From Symbiodinium natans (taxonomy: Eukaryota; Sar; Dinophyceae; Suessiales; Symbiodiniaceae), in contig CAJNDS010002113.1 of assembly GCA_905221605.1 (NCBI GenBank), forward strand, positions 1,246,524 through 1,285,523: 39,000 nt of DNA, in the 5' to 3' direction. Of the stretch, positions 32,355 to 39,000 are shown in pieces; position 1 is the stretch's first letter; every line of letters begins with the position of its first letter. The notes under the pieces are model-generated. The model saw only the letters and a program-made list of their open reading frames with translations. It did not search any database and was not told where the DNA came from. Both the position numbers and the translations under genes were made by a program.

Positions 32355-32491
32355 TGGGATGTTCCCCCTTAGACTAGCAGACCTTGATTGAGATTATAGT
32401 ACGCCCTACTATAATCCCTATTAGGGACTTCAGAATTAAGGACTTAAGAATTAAGGACTTAAGAATAAAGGACTTAAGAGGGAACATCCCA
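32355..32491. mobile_element. MITE-like element with 17-bp terminal inverted repeats
   Basis: Left end TGGGATGTTCCCCCTTA (32355-32371) and right end TAAGAGGGAACATCCCA (32475-32491) are inverted copies with one mismatch. The interior holds a TATAGTA/TACTATA palindrome and three tandem AAGGACTTAAGAATA-like units. It has no coding capacity. No clear target-site duplication is visible. A related, apparently right-truncated copy starts at 34351. Confidence 0.6.
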
Positions 32492-32569
32492 GAATTCGTT
32501 GTATAGGCTTGAGGATTACCGTTCTGGAGGGTGTTACAGGGCCTTCTGGGGAGGAGAGCTGGCCGGGGG

Positions 32570-32690
32570 GTTCATGGGGTGTAGGTACCTAGGGAAGCTT
32601 AGGGAAGCTGAAAGGGAGGTCTTAGGGAGTAGTGGGGAGCATTAGCTACCCTTGGGTTGCATACCCCCCTTGACCCCCCTCCCTTAAGAA
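32570..32690. repeat. dispersed repeat, copy 2 of 3
   Basis: Matches 25796-25911 along most of its length: TTCATGGGG, GTAGGTACC, AAGCTTAGGG, GAGTAGTGGGGAG, GGGTTGC/GGGTTAC and CCCTCCCTTAAGAA in the same order. Confidence 0.75.
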
Positions 32691-32837
32691 ACCTATAAGT
32701 TTATGATTTGTTAATACTGCAATGCTGCCATGCACTTTCAAGACACAGCAGATAAGCTTGCAGGGCCCTCCACCCCCAAAAGTCCCAGCCCGAATCGTCA
32801 AAGCTTGATTTATTGCGCCCTCGCCGGAGGACTAAAA

Positions 32838-32945
32838 TCATAAACCATAAAACCCTAAACACTAAACCCTAAACCCTAAACCCTAAACCCTAAACCCTAA
32901 ACCCTACTGTAAACCCTACTGTAAACCTTAAGCCTAAACCCTAAC
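32838..32945. repeat. (CCCTAAA)n array
   Basis: About ten units with CACTAAA and CCCTACTGTAAA variants. Confidence 0.93.
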
Positions 32946-32952
32946 GCTGCAG

Positions 32953-33019
32953 GCCACTACCAGCAGAGAGTCCGCAGAAGGGGCTGCCGTAGAAGGCCGG
33001 GGGGGTGTGAGCAGGGCAG
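32953..33019 (+). CDS. candidate small exon between inverted arrays
   Basis: From GCTGCAG|GCC the frame reads ATTSRESAEGAAVEGRGGVS to a possible GC donor GCAG|GCCGCT. A G run and then TTTAGGG units follow. Confidence 0.42.
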
Positions 33020-33035
33020 GCCGCTGGGCGGCGGT

Positions 33036-33133
33036 GGGGGGGGGGGGGGGGGGGGGGAGGTTTGGGCTGTAGGGTTTAAGGCTTTAAGGTTTAGGGTTCA
33101 GGGTTTACATTTAGGGTTTAGGGTTTAGGGCTA
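33036..33133. repeat. poly-G tract and TTTAGGG units
   Basis: About 22 G, then mixed TTTAGGG and TTTAAGG units. Confidence 0.9.
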
Positions 33134-33267
33134 GACAAGTTTTGGCTTTCATGTCGGGCTTGGGGCTTGGTTTCGGCTGGATGTCTGCGAAGATTGCAAA
33201 AGGGCTGCGAAGATCTACCCCACCCTGAACCCTAAAGCCCAAACTCATGTTGCTCTTTCGGGACTTA

Positions 33268-33490
33268 GAGCCCTAAACCCTAAACCCTAAACCCTAAACC
33301 CTAAACCCTCTGAGCTCCCTTTTTTCCGATCCCTTGCGCTGCGCTCAACCTGATGCTTGAACCGGGATGAGACTAGCTAGGGGCGTCTGGGGTCTAAACC
33401 CTAAACCCTAAACCCTAAACCCGGGTTTGGGGTTTAGGGTTTGGGGTTTAGGTTTTGGGGTTTCGGGTTTAGGGTTTGGGGTTCGGTGTT
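33268..33490. repeat. CCCTAAA clusters meeting TTTGGGG/TTTAGGG
   Basis: CCCTAAA at 33270-33310 and 33394-33423, then TTTGGGG/TTTAGGG at 33424-33485. The last two form an almost loop-free inverted repeat centred near 33422. Confidence 0.9.
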
Positions 33491-33599
33491 TATGGCCGGT
33501 TTAGGGTGCAGGTAAAGGGTTTATAGGGCTTCCGGGCATGATTGGGTTTGTAATTAGGGCTTTCGCAGCTCGCAGGGCTTTTTGAGTTCTTGCACAGGG

Positions 33600-33658
33600 G
33601 TTTAGGGTTTAGGGTTTAGGGTTTAGGGTTTAGGGTTTAGGGTTTAGGATTTAGGGTG
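33600..33658. repeat. (TTTAGGG)n array
   Basis: Eight near-perfect units. Confidence 0.95.
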
Positions 33659-33683
33659 GTCGGGCTTCCATCTACCGTGACAG

Positions 33684-33792
33684 GACCCACGAGCTCCCGC
33701 TCGAGCGCGCTGGCCACATCCCAGATTCAAATTCGGCTAGATGCCTCCCATGGCACCTCTGCTGAGCAACAGGATTCGACGCTGAGTTGGAG
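33684..33792 (+). CDS. candidate exon, reversed flank orientation
   Basis: From CGTGACAG|GA to TGGAG|GTTGAG, about 109 bases. It reads PTSSRSSALATSQIQIRLDA, then SHGTSAEQQDSTLSW. Here TTTAGGG lies upstream and CCCTAAA downstream, the opposite of most islands. Confidence 0.5.
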
Positions 33793-34096
33793 GTTGAGGG
33801 TCCCCCAAAACCCTAAACCCTAAGCCATACAAACCCTGAACTCGAAACCGTTTCCTGCTACTAATTGTCTAAGAGCCCCCCAAAAAATCAGAAAAAAACA
33901 ACATCAAAAGTATTCTTACTTATAAGGTAAATGTAGGGATTATTATGTTGTATTTGTTCAGAAGGCTGCATTGGCCCTGTCAGAGAGCCAGAGCGATTTT
34001 TGTTAATCCCCAAACCCCAAACCTTAAACCCTAAACCCCAAGCCCTCAGCCCTGAACCCTGACTCAACAACCCCAAGCAGCCGCCAGCCTAACCTA
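33793..34096. other. unique stretch, probably intron
   Basis: No supported exon. Degenerate CCCAAAC units near 34007-34060. Confidence 0.4.
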
Positions 34097-34193
34097 AGCC
34101 CTAAACCCTAAACCCTAAACCCTAAACCCTAAACCCTAAACCCTAAACCCTAAACCCTAAACCCTAAACCCTAAACCCTAAACCCTAAACCCT
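34097..34193. repeat. (CCCTAAA)n array
   Basis: About 14 perfect units. Confidence 0.97.
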
Positions 34194-34280
34194 TGTCCGG
34201 CCTTCTTACATGCTGGTTTCATGGGATAAACCCAACTTCGACACCTCTTCAGAGTAGGAACCTCTCCAAGTCACATCTGG

Positions 34281-34347
34281 GGTAGGGTTTAGGGTTTAGG
34301 GTTGAGGGTTTAGGGTTTAGGGTTTAGGGTTTAGGGTTTAGGGTCTA
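34281..34347. repeat. (TTTAGGG)n array
   Basis: About nine units. It pairs with 34097-34193 around an 85-bp stretch in which no clear exon was found. Confidence 0.95.
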
Positions 34348-34350
34348 GGT

Positions 34351-34420
34351 TGGGATGTTCCCCCTTATGCTGACAGTCCCTTATTGGGAGTATAGTGCCC
34401 CCTATTACACAAGGTTTAGG
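34351..34420. mobile_element. partial copy of the MITE-like element
   Basis: Begins with the same TGGGATGTTCCCCCTTA end as 32355 and shares an internal TATAGT-GCCC-TA segment. The right terminal repeat is missing. Confidence 0.5.
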
Positions 34421-34608
34421 GGTGTAGGGTCTAGGGGTTCGGGTGTGTTTGTTTGTTTCATAAAATTTTAGGGTTATGGGGGGGCCCTAGGGTTGTGGGA
34501 GCTTGTTTCAGGAGATTTCAAAAGCTTCATTGACTCCATAAATCTTGCGGGAGTTCTCAAAATGAGGGTTCGCCTTGTAGTTGTACTGGAAACCCTACAA
34601 GGGACATA

Positions 34609-34815
34609 CCCTAAACCCTAAGCCCTAAACCCTAAACCCTAAGCCCTAAACCCTAAACCCTAAACCCTAAACCCTAAACCCTAAACCCTAAACCCTAAAC
34701 CCTAAACCCTAACCCCTAACCCCTAAACCCTAAACCCTAAACCCTAAACCCTAAACCCTAAACCCTAAATCCTAAACCCTAAACCCTAAACCCTAAACCC
34801 TAAACCCTACCTAAG
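34609..34815. repeat. (CCCTAAA)n array, about 28 units
   Basis: One of the longest arrays in the window, with a few CCCTAAG, CCCCTAA and TCCTAAA variants. Confidence 0.97.
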
Positions 34816-34892
34816 CCCTGAACCCCAATTTAGCGAAGTGACCAGATGATGCTTGCAAAGCCTGCCTGGTTCATACCCAGCTTTTTTCCAAG

Positions 34893-34970
34893 GCGTTGAT
34901 CTTCGAGACTCGCGGCCTCTCGTCCGAGGCCCCATTTCCACTCTTGCACATGTGCAAGCCGAAGCACTAA
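34893..34970 (+). CDS. candidate exon
   Basis: A pyrimidine tract and CTTTTTTCCAAG|GCG precede a frame reading ALIFETRGLSSEAPFPLLHM, then CKPKH and TAA at 34968. A GC donor may lie at ATGT|GCAAGC. CCCTAAA array upstream; the dispersed repeat follows. Confidence 0.5.
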   Translation, partial: ALIFETRGLSSEAPFPLLHMCKPKH

Positions 34971-34989
34971 ACTTCTAGGGTTCTTACGG

Positions 34990-35094
34990 GAGGGGAGTAG
35001 GTACCTAGGGCACCTTTGGGAAGCTTAGGGAGTAGTAGGGAGTAGTAGGGAATCTTGGGTTACATATCCCCTTTTGAACCCCTCTCCTTTAAGA
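34990..35094. repeat. dispersed repeat, copy 3 of 3
   Basis: Shares GGGGAGTAGGTACC, AAGCTTAGGGAGTAGTAGGGAG, GGGTTACATA and CCCCTCTCCTTTAAGA with copies 1 and 2. Confidence 0.72.
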
Positions 35095-35239
35095 GCTCTA
35101 TAATAAACCCGAGGCTCTCAACCCTGAGAGCTGCCTCGAGGCCCTTTTTGGGGTCTAGGGTTTAGTGTTTAGGGTTTGGGGTTTAGGGTTTAGGGATACT
35201 GTGGGGTGTTACGCCAATCCTGAGTCCTGCAGCCGCACC

Positions 35240-35315
35240 ATGGCGCAGGTCAAGTTTTGGCAGATTCCAGTGGCTGTGGCGCGGGCCAATTCCCCTGGGA
35301 GGCGCGGTGGGAGCC
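35240..35315 (+). CDS. candidate exon starting with ATG
   Basis: ATG after CTGCAGCCGCACC gives MAQVKFWQIPVAVARANSPG, then Arg/Gly, running into CCCTAAA units. It could be a first exon or an internal one with acceptor GCGCAG|GTC. TTTAGGG lies upstream and CCCTAAA downstream. Confidence 0.35.
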
Positions 35316-35759
35316 CTAAACCCTAAACCCTAAACCCTAAACCCTAAACCCTAAACCCTCAAAAGAATAGCTCTCGAGGCTTTAGGTAGGCTTTGGAGGT
35401 TCGGGGCTGATGACTTCGGGTAAACCAAACCAAAGAAGAGACCCCTCTCCAAGTTCGAGCATCCCCACCGCGCCCCTAGAATCCTAAACCCTATAAACCC
35501 TAGAAACCCTGTAAACCCTGTAAACCCTACAAACCCTACAAGCCCTACAAACCCGAACCCCTAAAAGCCAACTGCAAACTCAACCGCAAGGTGGGTACAC
35601 TCAATACAAGCCTTGAACCTAGTTTTGAGCCCAACACTTCTGAAACCGATAAACGCCTTTCTGAAACCGGTAAACTCCTGAACCTAAACCCTAAACCCTA
35701 GACCCCAAACCCCAAACCCCAAACCCTAAACCCTAAACCCTAAACCCTCGTGACCCTAG
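35316..35759. other. intron-like stretch with CCCTAAA variants
   Basis: CCCTAAA at 35314-35360, (CCCTGTAAA/CCCTACAAA) variants at 35500-35555, and CCCTAAA/CCCCAAA at 35685-35748. No supported exon. Confidence 0.45.
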
Positions 35760-35890
35760 GGCCGCGAGAGCGCCTCGCAGACGAATGCCTTCCGGTCGTC
35801 CCGGAGGTCGGTGGCAGTCGTACAAAGGTTCTTGGTGGTGGCAGGGCCGGGGGGGGTCCTGAATTCACCCCCAAGAGTCCGTGTACCCAG
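35760..35890 (+). CDS. candidate exon between inverted arrays
   Basis: From ACCCTAG|GG the frame reads PRERLADECLPVVPEVGGSR, then TKVLGGGRAGGG, reaching the TTTAGGG array. A second frame (Arg/Trp-rich) is also open, so the choice is uncertain. Confidence 0.38.
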
Positions 35891-36049
35891 GGTTTAGGGT
35901 TTGGGGTTTGGGGTTTAGGGTTTGGGGTCAAGGGTTTGGGGTTGAGGGTATCGGGTTTAGGGTGTTTGGCGCTGTGAGCGTGTTGCTTTGGGGTTAAGGC
36001 TTCAGAGGTTTTTGGTTGCTTTGATCTGGGAACAGCGGGGGGGGGGGGA

Positions 36050-36112
36050 CCCTAAACCCTAAACCCTAAATCCTAAACCCTAAACCCTAAACCCTAAACC
36101 CTAAACCCTACT
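36050..36112. repeat. (CCCTAAA)n array
   Basis: About nine units preceded by a G run. Confidence 0.95.
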
Positions 36113-36361
36113 TTTGGGGAATTGATGAGGGCAAGATTGGGTTCGAGGCTTGCAGTTTTTGCGCAATGCTTTCTGGGCATATGCGCTTTCTAGGCTTTAG
36201 CTACAAACCATTGCTTAGAGGCTGCACTTGTTGCTTTTGTTGATGGTTCTGAGGTTTAGGGTTTAGGGGTTGGGGCTTCCGGGCCTCAGGGTTTGGAGAC
36301 GTCAGGCTGCGCCTGAAACCACAGGCTAACCTCCCCAACACCTAACCCAAACCCCTCAATC
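36113..36361. other. unique stretch
   Basis: Nothing recognised. Confidence 0.4.
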
Positions 36362-36513
36362 CGAACCCTAAACCCTAAACCCTAAACCCTAAACTCTAAA
36401 CCCTAAACCCTAAACCCTAAACCCTAAACCCTAAACCCTAAACCCTAAACCCTAAACCCTAAACCCTAAACCCTAAACCCTAAACCCTAAACCCTAAACC
36501 CTAAACCCTAAAC
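36362..36513. repeat. (CCCTAAA)n array, about 21 units
   Basis: Nearly perfect, with one CTCTAAA variant. Confidence 0.97.
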
Positions 36514-36536
36514 CTTCCAACTATCCTAAGCAAAAG

Positions 36537-36630
36537 GCGCCCCTCTCTGGATCCAGCTACGCCGGAGCCGCGGCGGCGGCAGAGCGCAGTCGAAGCCGGC
36601 ACGTGACTTGCCAGAGCCAGAGGCTCTACC
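36537..36630 (+). CDS. candidate exon between inverted arrays
   Basis: From AGCAAAAG|GCG the frame reads APLSGSSYAGAAAAAERSRS, then RHVTCQSQRLYL. TTTAGGG/TTCAGGG units follow. Confidence 0.42.
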
Positions 36631-36639
36631 TAGGGGAGG

Positions 36640-36692
36640 GTTTAGGGTTCAGGGTTCAGGGTTCAGGGTTTAGGGTTTAGGGTTTAGGGTTT
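36640..36692. repeat. TTTAGGG/TTCAGGG array
   Basis: About seven units, three of them TTCAGGG. Confidence 0.93.
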
Positions 36693-37225
36693 GTAGGAAT
36701 TTTTTATTTTTGGAAGTTTTTGCCCAAAGCTCTACTTTCCGGAATCTTCATGAGCTTCATTTCTTGCATATTTTCGCCCTCAACCCTACACCCAAAGAAC
36801 CCAAAGACACAAAGTGGGATCCCCAAGGAAGGCAAGCCTTGTATCTACCACCTGAAGGCCCCAAACATTTAGGGTTTAGGGTTTAGGGTTTTGGGTTTTG
36901 GGTTTTGGGGGCTCTACTTTTTGGATAAATTCTCTAAATTGAGGTCCCGTTTAGGGGGTCCTCCTTTCAAGGTGCCGTATTATACATCTACGACCCGAAA
37001 GGGGACCCCAATTGAGAGAGCTACTCATTTGGGGGCTTTTTTCATAGGTTCCCCTACTTCCTCCCTCTCTACTACTCCCCGTTGGCTCCCCCCAAAAAAA
37101 TTAAGGCTAATTAGGGATAATTAAGCCTAATTAAGGTTACTGAAGGGGGGAACCTAGGGGGGTAGTATAGAGGTGGGCAGCAGGGAAACCATGATGTTAG
37201 GGCTCCCCTTCCCAGCACCCTACAT
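36693..37225. other. intron-like stretch with an inverted repeat
   Basis: Short TTTAGGG run at 36868-36890. AGGTTCCCC near 37047 and GGGGAACCT near 37147 are inverted around an AATTAAGG-rich centre; the sequence may be a relative of the dispersed purine-rich repeat in reverse orientation. Confidence 0.4.
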
Positions 37226-37366
37226 AACCCTAAACCCTAAACTTTAAACCCTAAACTTTAAACCCTAAACTTTAAACCCTAAACTTTAAACCCTAAACAC
37301 TAAACCCTAAACCCCAAACCCTAAACCCTAAACCCTAAACTCTAAACTCTAAACTCTAAACCCTAC
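37226..37366. repeat. CCCTAAA array with a 14-bp dimer unit
   Basis: CCCTAAACTTTAAA repeats about four times at 37229-37292, then CCCTAAA and CTCTAAA units. Confidence 0.95.
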
Positions 37367-37379
37367 CCTGCATGCTAAG

Positions 37380-37451
37380 GACCCTGGTTCGCGAGCCCAC
37401 ACGAGCCCGGCGAGCATCTTCCAAGGATGCCAGTGCCTCTGGCAGCTCCAA
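37380..37451 (+). CDS. candidate small exon between inverted arrays
   Basis: From ATGCTAAG|G the frame reads TLVREPTRARRASSKDASAS, then GSSKE. Other frames are also open, so the call is weak. Confidence 0.35.
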
Positions 37452-37455
37452 AGAG

Positions 37456-37800
37456 TTTAGGGTTTAGGGTTCAGGGTTCAGGGTTCAGCGTTCAGGGTTC
37501 AGGGTTAAGGGTTCAGGGTTTAGGGCTTAGGGTTTGGGGTTATGTATGGTTTTTGGTTTAGGGCTTAGGGTTCAGGGTTTGGCGTTTAGGGTTTAGGGTT
37601 ATTATATATGGTTTCGGCACCATATGTCCGAAACCCCACAAGCGTTGGGGTTTAGGGTTTAGGGTTCAGAGTTTAAGGTTTAGGGTTAGGGTTTGGGATG
37701 CAGGGTTTAGTGCTGAGGGAAATTCAGGGCTTAGGGTTATGGTTTAGGGTTTAGGGTTTAGGGTTTAGGGTTTAGGGTTTAGGGTTTAGGGTTTGAGGCT
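37456..37800. repeat. TTTAGGG/TTCAGGG arrays
   Basis: Three clusters (37456-37545, 37558-37602, 37645-37795) with TTCAGGG and TTTGGGG variants; the last has about eight perfect units. Confidence 0.95.
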
Positions 37801-37819
37801 TTATAAGCCAATCCGTCAG

Positions 37820-37917
37820 GTTGCGCCAGCTGCCCACTCAGCGGGTTCCGCCCGGGCAGAGGGGAACAGCAGCACCACGGCAGATGAGCACAGAGAAACT
37901 CGAGAATCCCCAACTTT
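37820..37917 (+). CDS. candidate exon
   Basis: From ATCCGTCAG|GTT the frame reads VAPAAHSAGSARAEGNSSTT, then ADEHRETRESPTL. TTTAGGG lies on both sides. Ser/Glu-rich like other islands. Confidence 0.48.
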
Positions 37918-38031
37918 GGGGGGTTAGGGTTTGGGGTTTAGGGTTTAGGGTTTAGGGTAATGTGAGGGGAAGAACTCTCTAACCCCAAACCTCAATTGCT
38001 CCAGATCCTCAACGCTCAAGGGTTTTGGCTT

Positions 38032-38106
38032 TTAGGGTTTAGGGTTTAGGGTTTAGTAAGGTTTAGGGTTTAGGGTTTAGGGTTTAGGGTTTAGGGTTTA
38101 GGTTCA
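38032..38106. repeat. (TTTAGGG)n array
   Basis: About ten units. Confidence 0.95.
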
Positions 38107-38125
38107 GGGTAGCCAGAGCATTCAG

Positions 38126-38151
38126 GGTACCTGGCGCTGACAACGGTGACG
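38126..38151 (+). CDS. 26-nt candidate micro-exon
   Basis: From CATTCAG|GG to a GC donor ACG|GCTCTA, reading YLALTTVT. Very short; weak evidence. Confidence 0.25.
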
Positions 38152-38475
38152 GCTCTAGGACCAAGGAATCAGGATTCCTTCCTTCTAAGGGGTATAAGGA
38201 GGCACCCATTTAGGGTTTAGGGTTTAGGGTTTAGGGACCCCTAGCAGGGACCGTGAATCTTATTCCAACTTATTGCCCTATACACCTGACATAGTCTTTC
38301 TTTAATGAAGATGGGTCGTTCTCCAGATTAGGGTCCCATTTAGGGTCCTCAAAATCTGGGTGCCGCCTTATATAGGAACCCAAAAAGGGTCCGTACTTTC
38401 CAGAACTACCCACATATAGAATTCATTACCCTGAGGCCCCGAGGTGCATTGTAAGGGTCACTCCTTTAGTTTTTT
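38152..38475. other. unique stretch, probably intron
   Basis: Short TTTAGGG run at 38209-38237. No supported exon. Confidence 0.4.
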
Positions 38476-38541
38476 GGGTTTAGGGTTTAGGGTTTAGGGT
38501 TTAGGGTTTAGGGTTTAGGGTTTAGGGTTTAGGGTTTAGGG
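38476..38541. repeat. (TTTAGGG)n array
   Basis: About nine perfect units. Confidence 0.97.
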
Positions 38542-38630
38542 CTATAGGATTTCAAGTCCCACTGCCTAAGGGCGGAAGAGGTCGATCCTCTGTTCGACTC
38601 TCATTCATGTCGGGACATTAGCAGGGACAC

Positions 38631-38890
38631 TAAGCCCTAAAGCCCTACACCCCAAACCCCAAACCCCAAACCCTAAACCCTAAACCCTAAACCCCAAACC
38701 CCAAACCCTAAACCCTAAACCCTAAACCCCAAACCTAAACCCCAAACCCTAAACCCTAAAACCCTGAAACCCTAAAACCCTAAAGCCCTAAAACCCTAAA
38801 GCCCCTAAAACCCTAAAACCCCTAAAACCCTAAAACCCTAAACCCTAAACCCCAAACCCTAAACCCTAAACCCTAAACCCCAAACCCCAA
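38631..38890. repeat. CCCTAAA/CCCCAAA array with expanded variants
   Basis: More than 30 units. CCCTAAAA octamers and CCCTAAAG units are mixed at 38755-38840. It ends at CCCCAAG, the acceptor of the last exon. Confidence 0.95.
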
Positions 38891-38891
38891 G

Positions 38892-38979
38892 GATCCGAAT
38901 TCGTAGCTTCAACTTCGAGATGGGTGATGCCACGGGGTCGGTGGCTCTGGAGGACACACGCAGACCAAGCCCAAGGACG
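38892..38979 (+). CDS. candidate exon between inverted arrays, near window end
   Basis: From CCCCAAG|G the frame reads IRIRSFNFEMGDATGSVALE, then DTRRPSPRT, to a possible GC donor ACGG|GCTTAG. TTTAGGG/TTTGGGG begins right after and runs off the window. Confidence 0.5.
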
Positions 38980-39000
38980 GGCTTAGGGTTTGGGGTTTAG

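Noticed and set aside
38548-38615. tRNA-like sequence with a GTTCGACTC T-loop-like motif
   Set aside because: No consistent acceptor, D or anticodon stems could be drawn around it.

Overview
The window looks like nuclear DNA of a dinoflagellate. The telomere heptamer TTTAGGG/CCCTAAA recurs throughout as internal arrays. Introns can be read with GC or GA donors as well as GT, and acceptors are often AG|G. Neighbouring genes share a strand over long stretches. Several proteins belong to families I recognise from dinoflagellate genomes. The genus cannot be read from the sequence. All exon joins below were made by eye from frame, phase and splice dinucleotides and are hypotheses without RNA evidence.

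Layout. (1) 1-2988, plus: one long open frame, cut by the window's left edge, with a Tpt1/KptA RNA 2'-phosphotransferase-like domain, a zinc-ribbon-like motif and a long unassigned C-terminal region. (2) About 3.9-5.6 kb: telomere-like arrays with two small candidate plus-strand exons. (3) 5.8-19.1 kb, minus: an intronless 1.9 kb frame with transposase-like features behind a frameshifted GIY-YIG-like remnant; a gene of at least 13 small exons (9.4-12.7 kb) whose introns hold microsatellites and a G-run; a five-exon gene with a methyltransferase-like FYAGTGN motif (13.1-14.4 kb), one intron of which is filled with telomere repeats; a two-exon Lys/Ala-rich protein (15.8-16.9 kb); and a four-exon Pro/Thr-repeat protein (17.3-19.1 kb) whose repeat exon has no start codon and so is not an ORF by itself. 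(4) 19.6-39 kb, plus: almost no long ORFs. The sequence alternates between (CCCTAAA)n, a GC-rich island of about 50-150 bp, and (TTTAGGG)n. Nearly every island begins right after an AG, has an open plus-strand frame, and often ends near a GT or GC donor.

The main novelty candidate is region 4: it reads as one or more genes made of tiny exons, most of them bracketed by telomere repeats in inverted orientation. Transcribed introns could therefore pair across each exon, and the CCCTAAA arrays could supply C-rich tracts and CTAAA branch-site-like motifs ahead of acceptors. The region also holds a MITE-like element with 17-bp terminal inverted repeats, a dispersed repeat in three copies, a triplicated exon module, a GC-rich minisatellite and several variant telomere arrays. 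Transcription appears to switch strand near 5-5.8 kb (convergent) and 19.1-19.7 kb (divergent).
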